From Sphingobacteriales bacterium (GTDB lineage Bacteria > Bacteroidota > Bacteroidia > Chitinophagales > Chitinophagaceae), in the NCBI GenBank assembly GCA_023251215.1, contig JAHEZF010000045.1:1-9837 (forward strand): a DNA stretch of 9,837 bases. Reading direction: 5' to 3'. Position 1 is the stretch's first letter. Every line of letters starts with the position of its first letter. The position numbers and the translations under genes are program-made. Positions 1-5,978 of this stretch are shown piece after piece. The notes beneath the pieces were generated by a model that was given only the letters and a program-made list of their open reading frames with translations, had not been told where the DNA came from and did no database searches.

Positions 1-1208
1 ACTTCATCCCCCCTCATAGTTGTAGATGAAGACTTAATAATTTCGTCAATTCTTTTTAACCCTTTATCCAATGTTCTCAAAAAAGCTTCTTCTTCTTCTT
101 TTACAACCTTGTTCACAAAATCACCCTGTTTCAGCAATTCAGGAAAAACGTTTTCAAACTGTTCTGCGATAACAGGGACTAATTGATGCAACAAAGGCTG
201 TTTGTAATCGAGATAAGAATAGTAATACCGAACGGCCCTGCGTAAAATTCTGCGGATTACATAACCTGCTCCAGTGTTTGAAGGCAGCTGCCCATCAGCA
301 ATCGTAAAAGCAATAGCCCTGATATGATCGGCGATCACTCTGAACGCAATATCTTTTTTATTATCTCCTCCTTCATATTTCTTTTTAGTTATTTTTTCAA
401 TTTCTTCAATCGTTCCGGTAAATATATCAGTATCGTAATTTGAATTTTTATTTTGCAGCACTCTCACCAATCTTTCCAAACCCATTCCGGTATCCACATG
501 TCTGGCAGGTAATGGTTCCAGGCTTCCATCTTTTAACCGATTAAATTGGATAAATACATTGTTCCATATTTCGATCACCTGCGGATTGTCTTTATTGATT
601 AAATTTTTACCGTTTATCTTTTTTCTTTCCTCATCGCTTCTGCAATCCACATGTATCTCCGTGCAGGGGCCGCAGGGTCCGGTGTCGCCCATTTCCCAGA
701 AATTATCTTTTTTACCGAACTGAAGAATCCTGTCAGGCTTTAACCATTTTTTCCATTCAGCAATGGCTTCCTCATCTTTGGGAAGTTTTTCATCACCACC
801 AAATACTGTTACATATAATTTGTCTTCCGGTATTTTGTAAATTTTTGTCAGCAATTCCCAGCTCCATTCAATCGCTTCTTTTTTAAAGTATCCTGCCTGT
901 GGCTGGGCAGGATCCCCAAAACTCCAGTTGCCCAGCATCTCGAACATGGTGTGATGATAAGTATCCACTCCCACTTCTTCCAGGTCATTATGCTTGCCGC
1001 TAACCCGGAGACATTTTTGTGTATCGGCCACTCTTGTATAAGCCGGTTTTTTATTGCCCAAAAAATAATCTTTGAATTGGTTCATTCCGGCATTGGTGAA
1101 CATGAGGGTGGGATCATCTTTTACTACAATAGGCGCTGATGGAACAATTTGGTGCCCTTTGGAACGGAAAAAATCCATAAAAGAGTTTCGTATATCTGCG
1201 CTGGTCAT
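1..1208 (-). CDS. alaS: Alanyl-tRNA synthetase, N-terminal part (cut by the window edge)
   Basis: Class II aminoacyl-tRNA synthetase that activates alanine and charges tRNA-Ala in the cytoplasm. The ATG at 1208-1206 opens 402 codons with no stop before the left edge; the family is usually about 870 residues, so slightly under half is visible. Start region [14 protein letters not shown], the [10 protein letters not shown] segment (residues 59-68), the motif 2 area [15 protein letters not shown] (85-99), [10 protein letters not shown] (177-186), [11 protein letters not shown] (214-224) and motif 3 [10 protein letters not shown] (238-247) are all typical of the catalytic domain. The editing and C-Ala domains lie outside. 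Odd point: where the family has GDYFK, this protein has GD, then PAQPQAG (residues 100-106), then YFKK. The extra seven codons coincide with a DNA palindrome (890-913). It is divergent from the M23 gene. No strong TAnnTTTG box lies close upstream; a repeat element occupies that place. Confidence 0.96.
   Translation of the reverse strand, partial: MTSADIRNSFMDFFRSKGHQIVPSAPIVVKDDPTLMFTNAGMNQFKDYFLGNKKPAYTRVADTQKCLRVSGKHNDLEEVGVDTYHHTMFEMLGNWSFGDPAQPQAGYFKKEAIEWSWELLTKIYKIPEDKLYVTVFGGDEKLPKDEEAIAEWKKWLKPDRILQFGKKDNFWEMGDTGPCGPCTEIHVDCRSDEERKKINGKNLINKDNPQVIEIWNNVFIQFNRLKDGSLEPLPARHVDTGMGLERLVRVLQNKNSNYDTDIFTGTIEEIEKITKKKYEGGDNKKDIAFRVIADHIRAIAFTIADGQLPSNTGAGYVIRRILRRAVRYYYSYLDYKQPLLHQLVPVIAEQFENVFPELLKQGDFVNKVVKEEEEAFLRTLDKGLKRIDEIIKSSSTTMRGDE
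890..913. repeat. Inverted repeat inside alaS that encodes seven extra residues
   Basis: ATCCTGCC (890-897) and GGCAGGAT (906-913) are perfect 8-base arms around an 8-base loop. On the coding strand the core, 911-891, is exactly seven codons (PAQPQAG) between the conserved GD and YFKK of AlaRS motif 2. The arms match the expected boundaries of an in-frame insertion of 21 bases. Its CCTGCC/GGCAGG arms resemble those of the palindrome in birA at 9517-9531. Confidence 0.7.
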
Positions 1209-1210
1209 AT

Positions 1211-1323
1211 TGTGAATAGTGAATGGTGATCCCGATAGCTATCGGGAGTGAATGGTAAGTTACGGGTTACGGGTTGCGAGTTATGAGTTATGTGCAGTAA
1301 CCTTGATATTGACAATTCACTAT
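1211..1323. repeat. Heptamer-repeat element with an 18-base perfect palindrome
   Basis: This non-coding element lies directly upstream of alaS. TCCCGATAGCTATCGGGA at 1230-1247 is a perfect 18-base palindrome. It interrupts a run of 7-base units: TGTGAAT and AGTGAAT (1211-1224) before it; AGTGAAT, GGTAAGT, then two TACGGGT units, TGCGAGT and TATGAGT (1247-1288) after it, nearly all ending in GT or AT. ATAGTGAAT (1216-1224) and ATTCACTAT (1315-1323) form a 9-base inverted repeat bounding the element. No reading frame of merit is present. I recall similar sequences scattered between Bacteroidota genes, but cannot confirm copy number here. Confidence 0.65.
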
Positions 1324-1460
1324 ATTTTATTGCTGGCCGTTTATTGCTCAATAGAATTACTGCAGCATAAGAGTGCGACGCAAGGGACGATGATAGTAGT
1401 ACTGCAGCCGGGAACATAATTATCACAAACGTTTTAAAACCTGTTTTCAAAAATAATGGG
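1324..1460. other. Intergenic stretch with a 9-base direct repeat, otherwise unexplained
   Basis: The remainder of the divergent spacer. TACTGCAGC occurs at 1358-1366 and again at 1400-1408, flanking a GC-richer segment that includes GAGTGCGACGCAAGGGACG. TATTG and CAATA form a 5-base stem near 1342-1353. No convincing gene is present on either strand; the open frame reading leftwards from 1450 has no recognisable protein character and runs through the repeat element. On the minus strand, TATTTTTG (1455-1448) fits the TAnnTTTG -7 pattern and could start a roughly 230-base alaS leader, but no -33 TTG stands at the right distance. Confidence 0.4.
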
Positions 1461-1491
1461 TTGATTTTTGCGGTTTATCGGTCTATATTTG
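1461..1491 (+). promoter_or_regulatory. Putative Bacteroidota promoter for the M23 peptidase gene
   Basis: TTG at 1461-1463 is followed, 20 bases later, by TATATTTG at 1484-1491. This fits the Bacteroidota sigma-factor pattern (-33 TTG or TTTG, about 19-21 bases, -7 TAnnTTTG). Transcription would begin near 1497, giving a leader of about 80 bases before the ATG at 1578. The match is visible in the sequence; activity is inferred. Confidence 0.5.
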
Positions 1492-1497
1492 TCTTCC

Positions 1498-1526
1498 CCC
1501 GCAAGTTGCTGCGGGCAGGCGCAAAG
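1498..1526 (+). repeat. GC-rich hairpin in the M23 gene leader
   Basis: CCCGCA (1498-1503) and TGCGGG (1510-1515) form a perfect 6-base stem around AGTTGC, followed by CAGGCG. It would sit at the very 5' end of the predicted transcript. The GGGCAGGC half resembles the arms of the palindromes found in alaS and birA, so it may be another repeat copy rather than a regulator. No T-run follows, so it is not a typical terminator. Confidence 0.45.
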
Positions 1527-1577
1527 GTAAAAGATTCATGCCGCATTTGTACTCTTGAAACACCTAAGGCATTGCAC

Positions 1578-2549
1578 ATGAAGAAAATCAAGTATTATTA
1601 TAATACCAATACGCTGCGCTACGAAAAGCTGGAAACTCCGTTTCGGGTAAAGCTGTTGCGTATTTTTGGTTTTATAGCTGCTGCCTTTGTTACGGCTGCA
1701 TTGATATCGCTTCTTGCATTCCGGTTTATTGGTTCGCCTAATGAAAGATTATTGCGCAGCGAAAATGCCCGCCTGCGTGACCATTATAAAGAGTTGCTGG
1801 ATCAGCTTAAAGCTATTCAGCTTGAAATGAAAGAAGTGGAAGGGAGAGATAATAATGTGTATCGTGCTATTTTTGAAGCTACTCCCATACCTGACAGTGC
1901 AAGGGCCAAAGACCTGGAAAAACAAATTGAAATTGCTTCTGTTGAAAGCATGAAGGACAATGAACTGGTTTCTTCAATCGGCGCATTATTAAATAGCCTG
2001 AGCAACGAGGTGAAAGTACAGAAAGCATCCTTTAACGAAATAGATGGATTACTGAAAAATAAAGAACAACTTTTATCCCATACACCTGCTATACAACCGG
2101 TGAGCAATAAGGACCTTAACCGGACTGCTTCGGGTTTTGGTTACCGCATTGATCCCATCTATAAAACCGTGAAGTTTCATGCAGGGCTTGATTTTACTGC
2201 GCCGCAGGGCACACCCATCTATGCAACAGCAGATGGAATAATAACCACAGCCGGCAATACAGGCGATGGCTATGGCAATCATGTTGTCATTAATCACGGG
2301 TATGGTTATGAAACACTGTATGGTCACATGGTTCGGGTAAAAGCGAGAGATGGCCAACAAGTAAAACGTGGCGAAGTGATAGGCTGGGTAGGCAGCACAG
2401 GTAAATCAACCGGGCCGCATTGCCATTATGAAGTACATAAAAATGGCCAAAAGATAGATCCCATTTATTTCTTCTATAACGATCTTACACCGGAACAATT
2501 TGACCTGCTACTGAAAAAAGCAGCCGCTTCCAATCAAAGTTTCGATTAA
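1578..2549 (+). CDS. Membrane-anchored M23-family (LytM-type) peptidase
   Basis: A 323-residue protein expected to cut, or to regulate cutting of, peptidoglycan cross-bridges on the outer face of the inner membrane. A short cytoplasmic N-terminus precedes one membrane segment (about residues 28-50), then a coiled-coil stalk (about 53-165), then a C-terminal LytM domain. The zinc site looks intact: H201 and D205 (HxxxD), H250 in LYGH, and H281/H283 (HxH), so it is probably active rather than a degenerate EnvC/NlpD-like activator. I chose the ATG at 1578 (MKKIKYYYNTNT) because it begins the conserved-looking region and follows a promoter and leader; an in-frame start at 1461 would overlap the -33 box and translate the hairpin into an unlikely leader peptide. 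It is divergent from alaS, an arrangement I recall as common in Bacteroidota. The substrate is unknown. Confidence 0.92.
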   Translation: MKKIKYYYNTNTLRYEKLETPFRVKLLRIFGFIAAAFVTAALISLLAFRFIGSPNERLLRSENARLRDHYKELLDQLKAIQLEMKEVEGRDNNVYRAIFEATPIPDSARAKDLEKQIEIASVESMKDNELVSSIGALLNSLSNEVKVQKASFNEIDGLLKNKEQLLSHTPAIQPVSNKDLNRTASGFGYRIDPIYKTVKFHAGLDFTAPQGTPIYATADGIITTAGNTGDGYGNHVVINHGYGYETLYGHMVRVKARDGQQVKRGEVIGWVGSTGKSTGPHCHYEVHKNGQKIDPIYFFYNDLTPEQFDLLLKKAAASNQSFD

Positions 2550-2621
2550 AAAACGCATAAAGATGTTTTAGCCAATTTTTCCACACTGGTGAGCTACTGC
2601 AAATAACCTCTCCGGGCTTTG

Positions 2622-2629
2622 TATCTTTG
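2622..2629 (+). promoter_or_regulatory. -7 box immediately before the MerR-type gene
   Basis: TATCTTTG matches TAnnTTTG exactly. With initiation about 5-7 bases after the box, the transcript would start at 2634-2636, one to three bases before the ATG at 2637, which implies a nearly leaderless mRNA. No clear TTG is present about 20 bases upstream, so the -33 part is weak. Confidence 0.5.
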
Positions 2630-2636
2630 CAATACA

Positions 2637-3218
2637 ATGGGAAAGTCATTAACACAGTTAACATTTGATTTTGCCGGGACCGAAGTCTCGGAAAATACTT
2701 CGCCTGTTGTTCCTCTTATTATTCCGGAAGAAAAAATAATTGCTGCGGTACAAGAGCCCATCGTGCCTGTGAGTCCCGATAGCAATCAGTTGAGTTCAGA
2801 GGGGGATATAAAAAAAACAAAACCAACTTCAACCCGTGGCCGCCGCTCCCTGAAAGATATTTCCATTAACGCCGACCTGATCAATATTCCTCCCGATGAA
2901 ATTCTTTTCCAGAAACAATATTATTCTATTGGTGAAGTTGCCACCATGTTCAGGGAAAATCAATCGCTGATCCGGTACTGGGAAACGGAATTTGACATCC
3001 TGCAGCCCCGGAAGAACCGGAAAGGAGACCGTTTTTTTCGTCCCGTTGATATTAAAAACCTTGTTCTTATTTATGACCTGCTGCGCCGCCGCAAATTTAC
3101 CATTGAAGGCGCCAAGGATTACCTGAAGAAAAATAAAAGAGCCGAGGAAAAATTTGCAATGATTCAATCGCTGGAAAAGATAAAAGGTTTTTTACTGGAA
3201 TTAAAAGCTAATCTCTAG
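2637..3218 (+). CDS. MerR-family transcriptional regulator
   Basis: A 193-residue DNA-binding protein. The N-terminal ~90 residues are low-complexity and probably flexible, opening with MGKSLTQLTFDF. A winged-helix MerR domain follows from about residue 95: YYSIGEVATMF (helix-turn-helix), then SLIRYWETEF, the wing with RKNRKGDRFF, and DIKNLVLIYDLLRRRKFTIEGAKDYLKK to about residue 165, ending in a short helix for dimerisation. No cysteine-bearing effector domain is present, so no metal or redox ligand can be inferred; it may act as a stand-alone dimeric regulator. The ATG at 2637 is preferred over the in-frame TTG at 2619 because the -7 box would otherwise lie inside the gene. It follows the M23 gene by 87 bases with its own promoter. 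The target genes are not identifiable from the window. Confidence 0.88.
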   Translation: MGKSLTQLTFDFAGTEVSENTSPVVPLIIPEEKIIAAVQEPIVPVSPDSNQLSSEGDIKKTKPTSTRGRRSLKDISINADLINIPPDEILFQKQYYSIGEVATMFRENQSLIRYWETEFDILQPRKNRKGDRFFRPVDIKNLVLIYDLLRRRKFTIEGAKDYLKKNKRAEEKFAMIQSLEKIKGFLLELKANL

Positions 3219-3272
3219 CTCTGCACTTTGCAACTTTAACAGCCCCTGTTTCATCTTTTGACTGCGCCCTTT

Positions 3273-3280
3273 TACTTTTG
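3273..3280 (+). promoter_or_regulatory. -7 box for the thioredoxin-fold gene
   Basis: TACTTTTG matches TAnnTTTG. Transcription would start near 3286, giving a leader of about 16 bases before the ATG at 3302. Only an imperfect -33 (GTTTC near 3248-3252) stands at the right distance. The 83-base gap after the MerR gene is consistent with a separate transcription unit. Confidence 0.45.
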
Positions 3281-3301
3281 CCATCACCATATTTAGTAAT
3301 C

Positions 3302-3826
3302 ATGAAAAAAATTATCCTTTTTGCCGCCGGTGCCTTATTAATCAAAAGCTTTTCTTTCTCTCAAAACCAGTTCCAGGTATTGGCAGAACGGCCTAATGAA
3401 AAAACGTATAAAGGGATTATTTCCCGGGAAGCATTAGTGAATGATACTTCATTTAAATGGTATGCTGAGAATATAAAGAGTTATACTCCCAATGTTGATG
3501 CAGTAGCCGGATTAAAGAAGAATGCAGACTCTATACAATTACTCACTTTTATGGGTACATGGTGCGATGATTCGCAATTTATCATTCCTAAATTTTTCAC
3601 ACTGATTGATGCAGCCGGCTTTTCTTCGGACCGGGTTACACTGATCGGCGTAGACCGTAGTAAAAAAACACTCAGCCATCTTGCCGAAGCGCTGAATATA
3701 AAAAACGTTCCTACTATCATTGTTATGAAAAACGGTGTTGAGATGGGCCGTGTGGTAGAATACGGCAAGTATGGATTATTTGATAAGGAACTGGGAGAGA
3801 TCATCAACTCCATTGACAAAAAGTAA
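3302..3826 (+). CDS. Exported thioredoxin-fold protein with a single active-site cysteine
   Basis: A 174-residue protein with an N-terminal signal peptide (MKKIILFAAGALLIKSFSFS, cleavage probably near residue 20), so periplasmic or surface-located. The thioredoxin fold is shown by LLTFMGTWCDDSQ (residues 80-92), a VTLIGVDRS strand (112-120) and the cis-proline loop NVPTIIV (135-141). The active site is W87-C88-D89-D90-S91, a CxxS rather than CxxC motif, and C88 is the only cysteine in the whole protein. It therefore cannot form an intramolecular disulfide; monothiol chemistry, mixed-disulfide trapping or a non-redox role are possible. The ATG at 3302 gives a proper signal peptide; the in-frame TTG at 3278 lies in the -7 box. 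It converges with the minus-strand cluster, with 60 bases between stops and no clear terminator hairpin. Confidence 0.85.
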   Translation: MKKIILFAAGALLIKSFSFSQNQFQVLAERPNEKTYKGIISREALVNDTSFKWYAENIKSYTPNVDAVAGLKKNADSIQLLTFMGTWCDDSQFIIPKFFTLIDAAGFSSDRVTLIGVDRSKKTLSHLAEALNIKNVPTIIVMKNGVEMGRVVEYGKYGLFDKELGEIINSIDKK

Positions 3827-3886
3827 ATTCATAATTTGCACCGAAAGATTTGTTTGGAAAAAATATTGAATGGGCAAAAGAATCAC

Positions 3887-4699
3887 TCAGTGCAGGGTAT
3901 AAATTTCGATGCCATCTTTTTTCAATGCATACAAACGGGATGTAGTAAAGTTGAATGACCTGCTACGGTAAATCTGCTCCGGCATCTTCCATTCATCCAG
4001 GCGGAAACTGCTTATCTCGTAACGATAGATGCTGTCTGCCTTTGCGCCAAAAATATATTTACCTGTTACTTTAAAATTTTGCCAGTGACTTATTACAATG
4101 TTATTCTTCAGTGAGCCATAGTAATCAAATACATAAACTCCCTGCAGGGAATCGTAGAGATAAACATATTTGTTCTCATCAAATATTTTTATGGGTGATG
4201 GCGCCTGTCCCAGCAACAACCTGAAATCAGGAGTTTCCTGCAGCAGCTTTCCGTCTTCATCAATTTTCTTCAGTTTGTTTTCCAGTTCATCATATAACCA
4301 GATCTTATTATCGTATGATTGACCAATAGCTTTTACCTGCAGGATATTTTGTTTCCTCAGGTCAATGCTGTTGCGGATGTTGAGATACCGGTCCAGCATT
4401 ACTATTGTGGCAAAATCTTTATAATATAACAATACTTTCAATGGGTTTGAAACATCAATCAATGTGGCCTGTCCGAATTTTTTTACATCATTATACGAAG
4501 CTACTGAGTCGCCGTTGGCATCAAATTTACAGATACGGTTCCTGCTGCTGAGAACATAAACATTATCAAGATTGTCAACCGTAAAATCAACAATATCCCC
4601 GTGTATCACGTTAATTAGTTTAAAAGCCGTATCGGTTTGTGCTTTGCCTGAGGCTGAAAAACCAAGCAGGAATACAAATATGTTCGATAGTTTTTTCAT
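3887..4699 (-). CDS. Exported beta-propeller-like protein of unknown function
   Basis: A 270-residue protein I cannot assign to a named family. The signal peptide MKKLSNIFVFLLGFSASGKA is followed by a likely signal peptidase I site at A20. The mature part shows repeating strand-rich blades: VDNLDNVYVLSSRNRICKFD, IWLYDELENKLKKIDEDGK, KYVYLYDSLQGVYVFDYYG and IFGAKADSIYRYE, as expected for a WD/NHL/PQQ-like propeller, though too short for more than about five or six blades. No catalytic motif or metal site is evident. Its ATG directly follows the lpxH stop codon (TGA then ATG, no bases between), so it is probably translationally coupled to lpxH. It is the last gene of the minus-strand cluster. 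A role in the envelope is a guess from the signal peptide and the neighbour only. Confidence 0.8.
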   Translation of the reverse strand: MKKLSNIFVFLLGFSASGKAQTDTAFKLINVIHGDIVDFTVDNLDNVYVLSSRNRICKFDANGDSVASYNDVKKFGQATLIDVSNPLKVLLYYKDFATIVMLDRYLNIRNSIDLRKQNILQVKAIGQSYDNKIWLYDELENKLKKIDEDGKLLQETPDFRLLLGQAPSPIKIFDENKYVYLYDSLQGVYVFDYYGSLKNNIVISHWQNFKVTGKYIFGAKADSIYRYEISSFRLDEWKMPEQIYRSRSFNFTTSRLYALKKDGIEIYTLH

Positions 4700-5515
4700 T
4701 CAGTTTCGGATGATCTTCCCATCTTTTCCTTTGTATGATTTTAAATCCAGTTTTTCCCCGTCAAACACGGCATAAGTATAGTAGCGGATCCAGTCACCAA
4801 GGTTAATGTACCGGCTGCCCTCACCCCCAACCCCTCTCCCTTTTGGGGAGAGGGGAGATAGACGATAGTCAATAGCCAAATGTCTATGCCCGAACATAAA
4901 AAAATCAATATTTCTTTTCCTCAATATTTCTTTACAGTAAATGATAAGCCACTCTTTGTCTTCGCCCAGGAAAGCCTCTTCGGATGCACCTGTTTGTGCC
5001 CTGCTCCGACGGCTCAGGTAATTGGCCATGCCCATACCTGCTACCGGAGGCAATATGCCAAAAAGCCATTTGGAAAGAGGATTCCGGAAAAATTTTTTCA
5101 ACCGTTTATAGCCATGATCACCGGGGCCCAGGCCATCGCCATGCCCGATCAGGAATTTCTTTCCGCTTCGTTCAAATTCTTTGGGTTCAAAATAAACCGG
5201 AATGTTCAACTCTTTCAGAAAATAATCTTTCATCCACATATCATGATTGCCAACAAAAAAATGCATGGGAATTCCTGCATCGGATAGCTCAGCTAATTTT
5301 CCCAACAACCTCACATATCCTTTGGGTACTACTTTACGGTACTCATACCAGAAATCAAACATGTCCCCCACCAGGAAAATTTCAGCAGCATTATGTTTTA
5401 TCTCTTCTAAAAACTGCACAATGATTTTTTCCCGTTCGAGACTACTGGCATGGTCGGGTGCGCCGAGATGAAAATCGGAGAGAAAGTAAATTTTTTTATT
5501 GTCAGGTAATAACAC
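4700..5515 (-). CDS. lpxH: UDP-2,3-diacylglucosamine pyrophosphatase (LpxH)
   Basis: Hydrolyses UDP-2,3-diacylglucosamine to lipid X and UMP in lipid A synthesis, at the inner face of the cytoplasmic membrane. The 271-residue protein carries the calcineurin-like metallophosphoesterase motifs in order: SDFHLG (D14, H16), GDMFDFW (D51), GNHDMW (N90, H91), GHGDG (H125) and GHRH (H210, H212), then LGDW (239-242). The spacing and the helical insert around residues 135-200 fit LpxH. The start is a GTG at 5515, nine bases after the stop of the upstream gene; no in-frame ATG lies between that stop and the first conserved motif. Odd point: between GHRH and LGDW, residues 219-234 read LSPLSPKGRGVGGEGS, encoded by a GC-rich palindrome (4831-4855) unlike anything in the family. 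All metal ligands are intact, so the enzyme is probably functional. Confidence 0.93.
   Translation of the reverse strand: MLLPDNKKIYFLSDFHLGAPDHASSLEREKIIVQFLEEIKHNAAEIFLVGDMFDFWYEYRKVVPKGYVRLLGKLAELSDAGIPMHFFVGNHDMWMKDYFLKELNIPVYFEPKEFERSGKKFLIGHGDGLGPGDHGYKRLKKFFRNPLSKWLFGILPPVAGMGMANYLSRRSRAQTGASEEAFLGEDKEWLIIYCKEILRKRNIDFFMFGHRHLAIDYRLSPLSPKGRGVGGEGSRYINLGDWIRYYTYAVFDGEKLDLKSYKGKDGKIIRN
4818..4858. repeat. GC-rich palindromic repeat inserted in frame in lpxH
   Basis: CCCCTCTCCC (4831-4840) and GGGAGAGGGG (4846-4855) are perfect 10-base arms around a 5-base loop, preceded by CCCTCACCCCCAA. The segment is C/G-run rich, unlike the surrounding sequence. Read on the coding strand it supplies roughly 14-15 codons (SPLSPKGRGVGGEG) without a stop, in the variable loop before LGDW. 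I recall closely similar C-run palindromes, and the peptide they encode, in other Bacteroidota; copy number here cannot be checked. Confidence 0.8.
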
Positions 5516-5524
5516 CGGGATTGA

Positions 5525-5950
5525 TCATTTCTTTTGCTGAAGATACTCTATAAGGTTACCGGAGCCGATGACCTCTTTTCCACTTACATCACCATTATAC
5601 CAGTATATCCATGCATCGGTTTTCTGGTTGTTCAGATATACTTCGGTGATTTCGCGGCGATATAACTGAACCTCATCGGGCTCAACAGTCACTCCTTCAT
5701 AGTCATCCAATTGACCGATTGCCCATGAAAATTCGTTTTCATTGTTGGCACGATATAATTCTCCAATAATAAAATTATCTTCATTAGAAGGAATACCCGC
5801 CGGGTAACTACCCATATCAAACAATTTTCCTCTCACTTTTGCTTCGCTAACAAACTGGAAAAACCGGCTGATGTATTCATAAGCCGGGCTGCGTAAACCG
5901 CTGCGTAATGAGCCATACACAAATAACTGGTAACTAACGGGAACTGTCAT
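5525..5950 (-). CDS. Gamma-glutamylcyclotransferase-like (AIG2/GGCT fold) protein
   Basis: A 141-residue cytoplasmic protein of the gamma-glutamylcyclotransferase superfamily, whose members release 5-oxoproline from gamma-glutamyl compounds. It shows the fold's signature start QLFVYGSLRSG (residues 8-18, YGSL at 12-15), the GELYR strand (63-67), and LDDYEGV (81-87), in which E85 aligns with the catalytic glutamate of the family. The C-terminal part YRREITEVYL and AWIYWYNG completes the small barrel. I start at the ATG at 5950 (MTVPVSYQLF), which leaves 28 bases after the LUD gene; an in-frame ATG at 6025 would overlap that gene by 47 bases and add a tail with no fold similarity. The substrate is uncertain: glutathione-, gamma-glutamyl-amine- or peptide-related compounds are all possible. 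Confidence 0.86.
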   Translation of the reverse strand: MTVPVSYQLFVYGSLRSGLRSPAYEYISRFFQFVSEAKVRGKLFDMGSYPAGIPSNEDNFIIGELYRANNENEFSWAIGQLDDYEGVTVEPDEVQLYRREITEVYLNNQKTDAWIYWYNGDVSGKEVIGSGNLIEYLQQKK

Positions 5951-5978
5951 ATCATAAAAATACAAAAGCCGCAGGGAA

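Noticed and set aside
1205..1450. Minus-strand open frame of 81 codons in the alaS/M23 spacer with a hydrophobic start
   Set aside because: It passes through the heptamer and palindrome element, has no start signal, and overlaps the alaS start codon in another frame.
1461..1577. Extended M23 reading frame starting at 1461
   Set aside because: It would begin on the -33 box and translate the leader hairpin; the ATG at 1578 starts a typical N-terminus.
4139..4150. TCCCTGCAGGGA, a 12-base perfect palindrome in the propeller-like gene
   Set aside because: It encodes DSLQGV inside a regular blade-like repeat with no extra residues or flanking arms; probably coincidence.
4880..5471. Several plus-strand open frames opposite lpxH
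   Set aside because: No protein features; they mirror the lpxH coding pattern.
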